Below are positions 26,782 through 36,367 of a stretch of DNA of 64,000 bases, piece by piece. The stretch spans positions 1-64,000 of the forward strand of contig CAYYGH010000002.1 of NCBI GenBank assembly GCA_964471405.1, read 5' to 3'. Each line of letters starts with the position of its first letter. The stretch's first letter is position 1. The DNA comes from J084 sp964471405. Lineage in GTDB: Bacteria > Pseudomonadota > Alphaproteobacteria > Sphingomonadales > Rhodothalassiaceae. Below the pieces are notes generated by a model. It was not told where the DNA came from, searched no databases, and saw nothing but the letters and a program-made list of their open reading frames with translations. A program made the position numbers and the translations under genes.

Positions 26782-27530
26782 GACTTTCAAGACAGGAAAA
26801 GAAAAACCGGAATCCCCTCATGAAAGGCAAGACAGGATCAGGGCGGCGCATCCTCCTTCTTGTTTTCGCCCTTGCGGCCATGGCCGGCTTCCTGGCGATG
26901 GGAAGGGTCCCGGCATCCGCGACCGAGACCGCAGCCCAGGACCCCGACGGCGCCAGGGCCTTCATCGCCGACCTGGCCGATCGCGCCATGAAGATCTGGC
27001 GGGATCCGACGCTCACCCAGCTTGAACGGGAAAAGGGGTTTCGTGATCTGCTCTATGAAGGCTTTGACGTCAATTTTCTGGCGCGGATCTCGCTCGGCCG
27101 TTTCGTGCGGCAGATGACGCGTGAGCAGTTCGCCGAATACATGCGCCTGTTCCCGGACTACATCGTCAACAAATTCGCCAACCGTATCGGAGAATACACC
27201 AATCAGACCATCGAGATCGGCGAGGTTGTCCCGGCAGGGCGACGCGATGTCTATGTCCGCACCACTCTCCTGCGCCCTGGTGCCGAGCCCCTGGCTGCGG
27301 ACTGGCGTGTGCGCAAGACGAAGGACGGCTTTCGCATCGTCGATGTCAAGGTCGAGGGGATCTCGATGGTGATCTCCCAGCGGGACGAGTTTGCCGCGCT
27401 CATCGAGAAATCGGGAATTGACGGCCTGCTTGCCGAGCTGCGCAAGGGAGCAGCGGAGCTGGCTGAAAAGGACGCCGCTCTTGCGGCCGAACGCGCAGCC
27501 CGGGCCGAGGGAAAGGGATCAGCCCACTAA
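26778..27530 (+). CDS. MlaC/Ttg2D family (toluene tolerance) periplasmic protein
   Basis: MlaC-type proteins ferry phospholipids across the periplasm; the related HpnM acts in hopanoid transport. I chose ATG 26778, which overlaps the cytochrome c stop (250 residues); an in-frame ATG at 26820 gives a shorter, more conventional leader. A signal peptide covers about residues 24-49 and ends ASA. The domain follows from about 60: FRDLLYEGFDVNFLARISLGRFVRQM, EYMRLFPDYIVNKFANRIGEY, DVYVRTTLLRP and WRVRKTKDGFRIVDVKVEGISMV. The tail after residue 225 is charged and helical. No mlaA, mlaB, mlaD, mlaE or mlaF is in this window, so the partner complex cannot be named. Confidence 0.9.
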   Translation: MRLSRQEKKNRNPLMKGKTGSGRRILLLVFALAAMAGFLAMGRVPASATETAAQDPDGARAFIADLADRAMKIWRDPTLTQLEREKGFRDLLYEGFDVNFLARISLGRFVRQMTREQFAEYMRLFPDYIVNKFANRIGEYTNQTIEIGEVVPAGRRDVYVRTTLLRPGAEPLAADWRVRKTKDGFRIVDVKVEGISMVISQRDEFAALIEKSGIDGLLAELRKGAAELAEKDAALAAERAARAEGKGSAH

Positions 27531-27754
27531 CCGGCCCATCAAAGCGGCAGCGGCGGTTTTTCTTCCCTCATCCCATCCTCCGCCCGGGCAGGCGGAAGGC
27601 CTTGGCCGGCCCCCGGCACCCGTGCAGAACATGGCCCCTTGGGCGCCCTGCCGGTCAGGCCACCGGGCTGCTCTTCCCTTCTCCGAAAAAGGGGCGGTGG
27701 CAGCACGCGGACAAGGCTGGAAGCCGAGGGCCATCAAGACCCGCCGGACGGCAG

Positions 27755-29077
27755 TCACGACCGAGCGCTGCCCTCATCCGTGCCGAAGACGCGGGCAAAA
27801 ATCGTATCCACATGCTTGGTATGATAGCCGAGGTCGAAAAGGGCCTCCAGCTCGCCGGGTGCGAAGTGGCGGGCGACATCAGGATCGTTTTCCAGCAGTT
27901 CCAGCAGGCTCGTGCGGCCGTCCGATTCCCACACCTTCATGGCATTGCGCTGGACGAGGCGGTAGGCCTCCTCGCGGCTCAAACCCTTTTGCGTCAGTGC
28001 CAGCAGCACGCGCTGGGAATGGACGAGGCCACCAAGGCGCTCCAGATTGGCCCGCATGCGCTCGGGATAGACGACGAGCCTGTCCATGACACCGGCCAGC
28101 CGCGCGAGCGCGAAATCCAGGGTAATCGTGGCATCCGGCCCGATGAAACGTTCGACGGAGGAATGCGAGATGTCGCGTTCATGCCAGAGAGCGACATTCT
28201 CCAGCGCCGGCAGAGCATAGGCGCGGATCATGCGGGCCAGTCCCGTCAGGTTCTCGGAAAGCACCGGATTGCGCTTGTGCGGCATGGCGGACGAACCCTT
28301 CTGGCCGGGCGAAAAATACTCTTCGGCCTCCAGCACCTCGGTACGCTGAAGGTGCCGGATCTCCACGGCCAGCCGCTCGATGGAGCTCGCGATCACGGCC
28401 AGCGTGGCGAAATACATCGCATGCCGGTCGCGCGGGATGATCTGGGTGGAGATCGGCTCCGGCTTCAAGCCCAGCTTGCGGGCCACATGCTCTTCCACGC
28501 GCGGATCGATGTTGGCGAAGGTGCCGACGGCTCCCGAGATCGCGCAGGTGCGCACCTCCTCGCGCGCATGCGCCAGCCGCTCGCGGGCGCGGGCGAATTC
28601 CGCGTAGGCGAAGGCGAGTTTCAGCCCGAAGGTGGTGGGCTCGGCATGAATGCCGTGGGAGCGGCCGATGGTCACCGTGTCCTTGTGCTCGAAGGCTCGG
28701 CGCTTGAGAATGGCCAGCAGGTCGTCGATATCCGCAAGCAGGATGTCGGACGCCTGGACGAGCTGGAGGTTGAAACAGGTATCCAGCACGTCCGAAGAGG
28801 TCATGCCCTGGTGGACGAAGCGCGCTTCGGGGCCGACGTTTTCGGCCAGATTCGTAAGGAAGGCGATGACGTCGTGCTTGACCTCGCGCTCGATCTCGTC
28901 GATTCGCTCCACGTCAAAGCGTCCCCGCTCGCGCACCGCCTCCACCGCCTCGCGTGGCACGAGCCCCAGTTCCGCCTGGGCCTCGAGTGCCGCAAGCTCG
29001 ATCTCCAACCAGAGCCGGAACTTGTTCTCCGGCGTCCAGATCGCCGTCATCTCAGGACGCGCATAGCGGGGAACCAT
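27755..29077 (-). CDS. purB: Adenylosuccinate lyase PurB
   Basis: PurB removes fumarate from SAICAR and from adenylosuccinate in purine synthesis. The start chosen is ATG 29077 (MVPRYARPEMTAIWTPENKF), giving 440 residues, the family length; the frame remains open upstream. Motifs are the TSSDVLDTC segment, the IGRSHGIHAEP histidine loop, and the superfamily signature SSAMPHKRNPVLSEN carrying the catalytic serine loop. It is alone on the minus strand, separate from purC-purS-purQ at 5-7 kb. Confidence 0.97.
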   Translation of the reverse strand: MVPRYARPEMTAIWTPENKFRLWLEIELAALEAQAELGLVPREAVEAVRERGRFDVERIDEIEREVKHDVIAFLTNLAENVGPEARFVHQGMTSSDVLDTCFNLQLVQASDILLADIDDLLAILKRRAFEHKDTVTIGRSHGIHAEPTTFGLKLAFAYAEFARARERLAHAREEVRTCAISGAVGTFANIDPRVEEHVARKLGLKPEPISTQIIPRDRHAMYFATLAVIASSIERLAVEIRHLQRTEVLEAEEYFSPGQKGSSAMPHKRNPVLSENLTGLARMIRAYALPALENVALWHERDISHSSVERFIGPDATITLDFALARLAGVMDRLVVYPERMRANLERLGGLVHSQRVLLALTQKGLSREEAYRLVQRNAMKVWESDGRTSLLELLENDPDVARHFAPGELEALFDLGYHTKHVDTIFARVFGTDEGSARS

Positions 29078-29367
29078 GGACCAATCACCCTTTCCCTGTG
29101 ACCTTTCCCCATCGGACCGCTTGTCCTTGCCGGCAGCAATCCGGGGGAAAACCGGAAGGCAGCGCCATGCGGCGGCGTTGCGTGCTGATTTGCGGCGCTT
29201 GCTAGCAGCCCAGTCCGCCAGCGGCAAGAGCTCCCGCCCGGCGGTTCCTGCCCGTGAGCTTCACAAAATGTCCACTTCGTGTATTAAGGAAGGCAAGAGG
29301 TCATGCAGCCGGCTCCATGGTCGGATGGCGCCGGCTGGGCCGCAACGGATTTTGGAGCGCATCGAGC

Positions 29368-30444
29368 ATGGCGCTCGACAGGATCGACTGGGACAAGGTG
29401 GCGCCGGAGCGGACGTCGCCGGATGATGTGCTGGTCCCTTCTGCCGGCGGGAATGGGCTTCCGGCAGGAGTGGTGTGTGCCGCCATTGATCTGGGCACCA
29501 ACAACTGCCGGCTGCTGATTGCACGCACGACGGCCAGGGGCTTCCGGATCGTCGATTCCTATTCCCGGATCGTGCGGCTGGGCGAAGGTCTTGCCAGCGA
29601 GGGGATCATCAGCACGGATGCAACCGCCCGGGCCGTGAAGGCCCTGTCCGTATGCCAGCGCAAGATCACCCGTCTCGGCGCCCGGGCCGTGCGCGCCGTG
29701 GCGACGGAAGCCTGTCGTCGCGCCGCCAATCGCGACAGCTTCGTCAGAACGGTAGCGCGCGAGACCGGGCTGGCTTTGGACATCATCTCGCCCGAGGAAG
29801 AGGCCCGGCTGGCCGTGCTCGGCTGTCAGAGCCTGCTGGATCCGCGCTTTCCCTACGGGCTCGTATTCGACATCGGCGGGGGCAGCACGGAGGTCGTCTT
29901 TCTCGCGCGCCGTGACGACGGCCGGGTCGAAATCCTGGATTTCGCATCTCTGCCGGCCGGCGTGATCACGCTGAGCGAGGCCCATGGTCTGCCGACCACG
30001 GATCCCGCCCGCTACCGCCGGACGCGCGAGCATGTGCGCATGCTGATGGCTGCGGTCGAAGAACGGGTGGGATTTGCGGATCACGCCCGGGAAGGGCGTG
30101 TCCAGCTGATCGGCACCTCGGGCACGGTCACGACACTGGCCAGCACCTTCCTGAAGCTGCCACGCTATGACCGGCGTCGCGTGGATGGCACCTGGTTCGC
30201 CGCGCCCGCGCTCACGGAGCTGGCCCGCAAGGTGGCGCTGATGCCACAGGATCGCCGGGCCCGTCTGCCCTCCATCGGGCCTGACCGGGCCCGTTATGTC
30301 GTGGCGGGCTGTGCGGTTCTCGAAGCGCTTCTCGCCGTCTGGCCGGCCGATCGGCTGCGGGTGGCCGATCGCGGGCTGCGCGAAGGCGTGTTGCGGACGC
30401 TGATCGGCCTCGATGACATGGTGGTCTGGAAGAAAGCTCCATGA
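29368..30444 (+). CDS. Ppx/GppA phosphatase family protein (exopolyphosphatase type)
   Basis: These enzymes hydrolyse inorganic polyphosphate or pppGpp. From ATG 29368 (GGAG at 29354-29357) the protein has 358 residues. The two phosphate-binding loops of the ASKHA fold are AAIDLGTNNCRLLIA at about 38-52 and FDIGGGSTEVVF near 168-179, with SPEEEARLAVLG between them and GTSGTVTTLAS near 250. It lacks the C-terminal HD domain of E. coli Ppx (513 residues), as is common in alphaproteobacteria. It overlaps rlmE by ATGA. Whether polyphosphate or pppGpp is the substrate cannot be decided here. Confidence 0.92.
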   Translation: MALDRIDWDKVAPERTSPDDVLVPSAGGNGLPAGVVCAAIDLGTNNCRLLIARTTARGFRIVDSYSRIVRLGEGLASEGIISTDATARAVKALSVCQRKITRLGARAVRAVATEACRRAANRDSFVRTVARETGLALDIISPEEEARLAVLGCQSLLDPRFPYGLVFDIGGGSTEVVFLARRDDGRVEILDFASLPAGVITLSEAHGLPTTDPARYRRTREHVRMLMAAVEERVGFADHAREGRVQLIGTSGTVTTLASTFLKLPRYDRRRVDGTWFAAPALTELARKVALMPQDRRARLPSIGPDRARYVVAGCAVLEALLAVWPADRLRVADRGLREGVLRTLIGLDDMVVWKKAP

Positions 30445-31160
30445 GCGGAGGGCGGAGAAAAGGCCCGCGTCTTCCGGCTCGCCGCCCCGGTGCGGCTCCG
30501 CGGCTCAAGAAGAGCCGCAAGCGCAAGGCCTCCTCCACCCGCTGGCTCCAGCGTCAGTTGAGCGACCCCTATGTGCTGGAAGCCAGGCGCCGCGGCTATC
30601 GTTCGCGCGCCGCCTTCAAGCTTGCCGAAATCGATGACCGCTTCCACCTGCTCGCGGGCGCCCGGCGGGCGGTGGACCTTGGCGCCGCCCCCGGTGGCTG
30701 GAGCCAGGTGCTGCGGGAGCGGATGAGCAGACCGGCGCAAATCGTCGCCGTCGACATCCTGGAAATGGACCCGATCCCTGGCGTTACCATTCTCAGAGGC
30801 GATTTTCTCGAAGCCGGGACGGAAGAGGCCGTGCGCGCGGCCCTGGAAGGGCATCCGGCAGATCTCGTCGTCTCCGACATGGCCGCCCCCACGACCGGGC
30901 ACCGGGCCACCGACCATCTGCGCACACTCGCGCTTGCGGAAGCCGCCTACGCCTTTGCCCGCACGGTGCTGGCCGAAGGAGGGGCGTTCGTGACCAAGAT
31001 CTACCAGGGCGGCGCGGAAGGAGATCTGCTTGCCGCCATCAAGCGCGACTTCGGCAAGGTCCGCCACTGGAAACCGCCCGCCAGCCGTCCCGAATCGGTT
31101 GAAACCTATCTCATCGCCCGCGCGTTTCGTCGTCCGCCGGAACCAGCCGGCAGTCGGTGA
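30441..31160 (+). CDS. rlmE: 23S rRNA (uridine(2552)-2'-O)-methyltransferase RlmE (FtsJ/RrmJ)
   Basis: RlmE methylates U2552 in the ribosomal A-loop during late 50S assembly. The 239-residue protein has the catalytic K-D-K-E set in context: SRAAFKLAEID (Lys), VDLGAAPGGWSQVL (SAM site), VVSDMAAPTTG (Asp), FVTKIYQGG (Lys) and RPESVETYLIA (Glu). The N-terminus is extended by about 35 basic residues rich in Arg and Lys, typical of alphaproteobacterial members. The start ATG 30441 overlaps the ppx/gppA stop. Confidence 0.96.
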   Translation: MSGGRRKGPRLPARRPGAAPRLKKSRKRKASSTRWLQRQLSDPYVLEARRRGYRSRAAFKLAEIDDRFHLLAGARRAVDLGAAPGGWSQVLRERMSRPAQIVAVDILEMDPIPGVTILRGDFLEAGTEEAVRAALEGHPADLVVSDMAAPTTGHRATDHLRTLALAEAAYAFARTVLAEGGAFVTKIYQGGAEGDLLAAIKRDFGKVRHWKPPASRPESVETYLIARAFRRPPEPAGSR

Positions 31161-31221
31161 TCGCTCGTCGGCACTCCATGATCGGAGAAGGGATGGGGAA
31201 GCGGCACAGGGAAGTTGCGCC

Positions 31222-31677
31222 CTATTCCGTTCCGGACGCCTTGTCCGCTCCCCGCCGCCGGCGCCCCCCCTTCTGGCCCAGCCCGATCCGGCGGGCGAAC
31301 TCCGCCCGCTGGCGCGCATAGGCCGGTGCAACCATAGGATAGTCCGGCGGCAGATTCCACTTGGCCCTGTATTCTTCAGGAGTCATATTGTAATGCGTGC
31401 GCAGATAGCGCTTGAGGACCTTGAGCTTCTTGCCGTCCTCCAGGCAGATGATGTAATCGTCCGTCACCGATTTCTTGATGGGAACGGCCGGTTTCTGGGT
31501 GGTTCGCCTGGCTGCATGTCCATCATCAAGACGGGTGAGCGTTTCATGCACGGAGCGAATGAGTTCCGGCACATGTTCGACAGGAACCGGATTGTTGCTG
31601 ACATAGGCGGTCACGATGTCCGCAACCATTTGCAGCGTGACCTCTTGGTCAATGCCGTTTTCCTGATCTTCACCCAT
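31222..31677 (-). CDS. mucR: MucR/Ros family transcriptional regulator, variant zinc site
   Basis: MucR regulators bind AT-rich promoter DNA and control exopolysaccharide, virulence, motility and cell-cycle genes in alphaproteobacteria. The 151-residue protein shows the family N-terminal part (TLQMVADIVTAYVSNNPV, which mediates oligomerisation) and the DNA-binding domain: VTDDYIICLEDGKKLKVLKRYLRTHYNMTPEEYRAKW at 71-107, then LPPDYPMVAPAYA. The zinc-finger positions read Cys78, Asp81, Tyr91, His95, so the first His of the classical Cys2His2 site is Tyr. Basic tails follow. It faces rpiB across a 280-bp A/T-rich gap, which may hold its own binding sites. Confidence 0.93.
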   Translation of the reverse strand: MGEDQENGIDQEVTLQMVADIVTAYVSNNPVPVEHVPELIRSVHETLTRLDDGHAARRTTQKPAVPIKKSVTDDYIICLEDGKKLKVLKRYLRTHYNMTPEEYRAKWNLPPDYPMVAPAYARQRAEFARRIGLGQKGGRRRRGADKASGTE

Positions 31678-31957
31678 GGATCAATACCTTTCGCCTAAAT
31701 CTCATAATTGTCGCCTTATCATAGCATCCTGATAGACGAAGTAAAGCCCGCTTCTTCTCATGGGAAATAGTGTCATAATCCTCACTTGATGGAAATTTCG
31801 CCTCCAAAGCATTGCCATAAAGGCAGGTTCGGCGCGCACATGCACGAGTGATAGGGGGTGATTGCCGCCCCTCCACGACATGTGGTAAGGATCGACCGAT
31901 CGCACTGCTGCTCCGGCAGCAGGCGGGCGGCATGCTGTCTTGCGGAAAGAGTGCACC
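31678..31957. promoter_or_regulatory. A/T-rich divergent promoter region between mucR and rpiB, with a leader hairpin
   Basis: This 280-bp gap holds the promoters of mucR (minus) and the rpiB-thiL run (plus). Bases 31685-31810 are visibly A/T-rich with many TA steps, the kind of DNA MucR proteins bind. A perfect 7-bp hairpin with a UCCG loop, CTGCTGC-TCCG-GCAGCAG, lies at 31905-31922, about 36 bp before the rpiB start, so it would sit in the mRNA leader. Autoregulation by MucR is inferred. Confidence 0.5.
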
Positions 31958-32434
31958 ATGAATTCGCCAGCACGGTCCACCGAGACGCTGATCGTGGCGA
32001 GCGATCATGCCGGATTCGCCATGAAGGGGCTGATCGCCGCGCATCTCAAGGCGCATGGCTTTCAGGTTCTTGACCTGGGCACCCACAGTGAAGACTCGGT
32101 CGATTATCCCGATTACGGCTACCGTGCGGCCTGTGCGATCGCCGAGGGGCGGGCACGGCGCGGTGTCATCATCTGCGGCTCGGGGATCGGGATTGCGATC
32201 GCGGCAAATCGTCACCCCCTGGCGCGGGCGGCTCTTTGCCATGACGTGACAAGCGCCCGCCTTGCCCGCCGGCACAACGACGCCAATCTGCTTGCACTCG
32301 GAGCCCGGCTGATCGGGCCCGAGCTCGCGCGTGAGATCGTCGATGCCTTCCTCAAGACGCCCTTTGAAGGCGGTCGGCACCAGCGCCGGGTGGACAAGCT
32401 GACACATCCTGTGCTGGAGACGGTGCCGGGCTGA
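31958..32434 (+). CDS. rpiB: Ribose 5-phosphate isomerase B RpiB
   Basis: RpiB interconverts ribose 5-phosphate and ribulose 5-phosphate. From ATG 31958 it has 158 residues; a TTG six codons upstream is in frame. Motifs are LIVASDHAGFAMKGLI at the start, DYPDYGYRAACAIAEG, GVIICGSGIGIAIAANR with the catalytic Cys of the family, and CHDVTSARLARRHNDANLLALGAR with the conserved His and Asn residues. It begins a plus-strand run that makes ribulose 5-phosphate, the precursor used by RibB further along, so the grouping makes metabolic sense. Confidence 0.95.
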   Translation: MNSPARSTETLIVASDHAGFAMKGLIAAHLKAHGFQVLDLGTHSEDSVDYPDYGYRAACAIAEGRARRGVIICGSGIGIAIAANRHPLARAALCHDVTSARLARRHNDANLLALGARLIGPELAREIVDAFLKTPFEGGRHQRRVDKLTHPVLETVPG

Positions 32435-32495
32435 CGACGTGCTCGGTTGCGTCGTAAGGCGCTGATGATCCTGCGACGAGGAAAGGGTGAAGACG

Positions 32496-33815
<1,320 letters not shown>

Positions 33816-33870
33816 TGGACCGTCTCAGGTGGTGGACCGGAAAGGTCAGGGGGAGGAAAGCTGAGGCCAG

Positions 33871-34377
33871 ATGCGCTGCCCATTCTGTGGCTATGACGAA
33901 ACGCAGGTCAAGGACTCGCGGCCCAGTGAGGATGGTGCCGCGATTCGCCGCCGTCGGCATTGTCTGGGCTGCGGAGCACGCTTTACCACCTTCGAACGGG
34001 TGCAGCTGCGCGCACTCACCGTCGTCAAGCGCAACGGCAGACGCGTCCCCTTCGATCGTGACAAGCTTCAGCGCTCTATCGACATCGCGCTGCGCAAACG
34101 CCCGGTAGAGCCGGAGCGGGTGGAGCGCATGGTCAACGGCCTTGTCCGCCGTCTTGAATCGATGGGTGAGCCGGAAATCCCCTCCGAGGTGATCGGCGAG
34201 ATGGTCATGGATGCGCTCGCGCAGCTCGATCAGGTGGCCTATGTGCGCTATGCCAGCGTCTACCGGAATTTCCGCGAAGCGCAGGACTTTGAGGAATTCG
34301 TCTCCGCCCTGCAGAAACCGGCCGGCAAGAGCGGACGCCGGCGCCGGCTCGATGCCGATGACGCGGCCGCCGAATAG
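33871..34377 (+). CDS. nrdR: Transcriptional repressor NrdR
   Basis: NrdR is the ATP/dATP-sensing repressor of ribonucleotide reductase genes. The 168-residue protein has a zinc ribbon (CPFCG at 3-7 and CLGCGARFTTFE near 31-42) with the RRRR stretch that contacts DNA, then an ATP-cone domain from about residue 49 (VVKRNGRRVPFDRDKLQRSI to the RNFREAQDFEEFV end). Both domains look intact. It is 55 bp after glyA and 15 bp before ribD; nrdR-ribD adjacency is widespread in alphaproteobacteria. No nrd genes are in the window. Confidence 0.97.
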   Translation: MRCPFCGYDETQVKDSRPSEDGAAIRRRRHCLGCGARFTTFERVQLRALTVVKRNGRRVPFDRDKLQRSIDIALRKRPVEPERVERMVNGLVRRLESMGEPEIPSEVIGEMVMDALAQLDQVAYVRYASVYRNFREAQDFEEFVSALQKPAGKSGRRRRLDADDAAAE

Positions 34378-34391
34378 AGCGGATCGCGTCC

Positions 34392-35588
34392 ATGCCTCGC
34401 GCTGAGGACTTCACCCCGCACAAGGATCGCCAGTCCATGGGCCAAAGCCGTACCGGCGAGGAAGACCGGGACGCGCAGTTCATGGAAATCGCCCTGCGGC
34501 TGGCTGCGCGGGGTCTTGGTCGCGTGGCGCCCAATCCTGCGGTCGGCTGCCTGCTGGTCAAGGATGGCGTGATCATCGCCCGGGGCTGGACACAACCCGG
34601 CGGCCGGCCGCATGCCGAATCGGTCGCCCTGGCCAGGGCGGGAGAGGCCGCCCGGGGAGCAACCTGCTATGTCACGCTGGAGCCATGCGCGCATCACGGC
34701 CGCACGCCCCCCTGCGTGCAGGCGCTGGTTGCCGCCGGCATCAGGCGGGCCGTTGTCGCAATGACGGATCCCGATCCCCGCACGGCCGGGCGCGGGCTGG
34801 CTCATCTGCAGGAGGCCGGCGTGGCGGTCAGGACGGGTGTCGGCGAAGAGCGGGCCCGGGCGATCAATCAGGGATTCTGGCTGAGGGTGACCGCCGGCCG
34901 ACCGTTCGTGGCCATCAAGCTTGCCACCTCGCTTGACGGGCGCATTGCGGCCCGCACGGGGCATGCGCGCTGGATCACGGGGAAGCGGGCACGGACCCAG
35001 GCCCATCTCCTGCGGGCGCGTCATGATGCGATTCTCATCGGTGGCCGCACGCAACGACATGACGATCCGCTTCTCACCTGCCGCCTTCCCGGGCTGGAAG
35101 CGGCCTCTCCCATTCGCATCGTCCTGACCCGCACGCCCCATCTCGATCCCGGCTCCCGGCTGATGCGCAGCGCGGACAAGGTGCCGGTCTGGCTGGTCGG
35201 ACCGGCGGGCGGCACGGCCGATCTTCCGCCGCCGGACCCGGAAGAGCCCGGCCGCCCCGGGCTTTATGCCCTGACCCTTCCGGATCAGGAGGAAGAAAAC
35301 CCGACCCGGCTGGTTTCCGACCTTCTGCGCAACCTCGCGGAAGCCGGCATCACCCGTCTGCTGGTGGAAGGCGGCGGGATGGTGGCAGGCCTGTTCCTGC
35401 GCGCCGGTCTTTTTGATCGGCTCTATCACTTCACGGGCAATTGCGTCATCGGGGCGGACGGGATTGCGGCCGTCTCATCCCTCGGTGTGGCCGATGTCGC
35501 AACGGACGCCCCGCGCCTGCGCCTTCTGGCCAGCCATAGCCTTGAGGAAAGCGTGCTCAGCGTCTATGAGCCGATGAACAAGGCCTGA
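34392..35588 (+). CDS. ribD: Bifunctional riboflavin-biosynthesis deaminase/reductase RibD
   Basis: RibD deaminates and then reduces the pyrimidine intermediate made by GTP cyclohydrolase II. The 398-residue protein (an in-frame ATG at 34437 is an equally likely start) has an N-terminal cytidine-deaminase-type domain with the zinc motifs PHAESVA and TLEPCAHHGRTPPC. The C-terminal reductase domain begins near residue 175 at RPFVAIKLATSLDGRIA, with the NADPH-binding LLVEGGGMVAG near the end. Neighbours ribE, ribB and ribH supply the other steps. Confidence 0.96.
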   Translation: MPRAEDFTPHKDRQSMGQSRTGEEDRDAQFMEIALRLAARGLGRVAPNPAVGCLLVKDGVIIARGWTQPGGRPHAESVALARAGEAARGATCYVTLEPCAHHGRTPPCVQALVAAGIRRAVVAMTDPDPRTAGRGLAHLQEAGVAVRTGVGEERARAINQGFWLRVTAGRPFVAIKLATSLDGRIAARTGHARWITGKRARTQAHLLRARHDAILIGGRTQRHDDPLLTCRLPGLEAASPIRIVLTRTPHLDPGSRLMRSADKVPVWLVGPAGGTADLPPPDPEEPGRPGLYALTLPDQEEENPTRLVSDLLRNLAEAGITRLLVEGGGMVAGLFLRAGLFDRLYHFTGNCVIGADGIAAVSSLGVADVATDAPRLRLLASHSLEESVLSVYEPMNKA

Positions 35589-35621
35589 TCAGCCTCCCAT
35601 TCCCAGCGGAGCAGCCAGCAG

Positions 35622-36254
35622 ATGTTCACCGGCATCGTCACGGACAAGGGCCAGATCACGCGCACGACCGGCACGGACCCGCGCCGGATCGTGGTGACCA
35701 CCCGCTATTCTCCCGAGACGATCGAACTCGGGGCCTCCATCGCCGTGGACGGCATCTGTCTGACTGTCGTGGACAAGGGCCCGGCCGCTTCCCCCCATGC
35801 CGCCTGGTTTGCTGCCGATGTCTCGGCTGAAACGCTTGCCCGCACCACCGCGCAAAGCTGGGAGGCGGGCCGGACCGTCAACCTCGAACGGGCGCTCAAG
35901 ATCGGTGACGAACTGGGCGGACATATCGTCACCGGCCATGTCGATGCCACCGGCCAGGTGCGCCGCGTGATGCCGGGGGAGAATGCCTATGTCGTGGAGA
36001 TCGCGGCACCACGCGAACTGGCGCCTCTGATTGCGGAAAAGGGATCGATCGCCGTTGACGGCGTCTCCCTGACGGTCAATGCCGTGCGGGACGAGCCGGA
36101 AGCTGTCATTTTCACCGTCAATCTCGTGCCTTTCACACGCCGGGCCACCACCCTGGGCGAGATTGCACCCGATCGCCGCGTCAATCTGGAAATCGACCCG
36201 CTCGCACGCTATATCGCGCGCTGGCAGGAGCTGCACCGGCCCACGCCGAAGTGA
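35622..36254 (+). CDS. ribE: Riboflavin synthase alpha chain RibE
   Basis: Riboflavin synthase dismutates two 6,7-dimethyl-8-ribityllumazine molecules to riboflavin. The 210-residue protein has two repeated lumazine-binding domains: MFTGIVTDKG through the first GASIAVDGICLTV, and GGHIVTGHVDATG through the second KGSIAVDGVSLTVN. The final LARYIARW helix drives trimer formation. It sits 33 bp after ribD and 113 bp before ribB. Length and both half-sites are normal. Confidence 0.97.
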   Translation: MFTGIVTDKGQITRTTGTDPRRIVVTTRYSPETIELGASIAVDGICLTVVDKGPAASPHAAWFAADVSAETLARTTAQSWEAGRTVNLERALKIGDELGGHIVTGHVDATGQVRRVMPGENAYVVEIAAPRELAPLIAEKGSIAVDGVSLTVNAVRDEPEAVIFTVNLVPFTRRATTLGEIAPDRRVNLEIDPLARYIARWQELHRPTPK

Positions 36255-36303
36255 TGGACGAAAGGCGCAATACGCCCCGCTCCCCGTGATCGGGATCTCA
36301 TGT

Positions 36304-36315
36304 CGAAGCGCTTCG
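36304..36315. promoter_or_regulatory. Perfect 12-bp palindrome in the ribE-ribB gap
   Basis: CGAAGCGCTTCG is exactly self-complementary and lies 53 bp before the ribB start, in the only gap over 100 bp within the rib block. I see no FMN riboswitch signature in this gap. A regulatory site or an mRNA hairpin is possible, but a 12-bp palindrome alone is weak evidence. Confidence 0.3.
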
Positions 36316-36367
36316 GGCATCATCGCCCAGGCCGGGAGCAGCGCGACGGACAGGCGAGTCACATCCC

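Noticed and set aside
36255..36367. FMN riboswitch upstream of ribB
   Set aside because: I looked for the conserved FMN aptamer core and saw none in this gap. Only a short palindrome is present.
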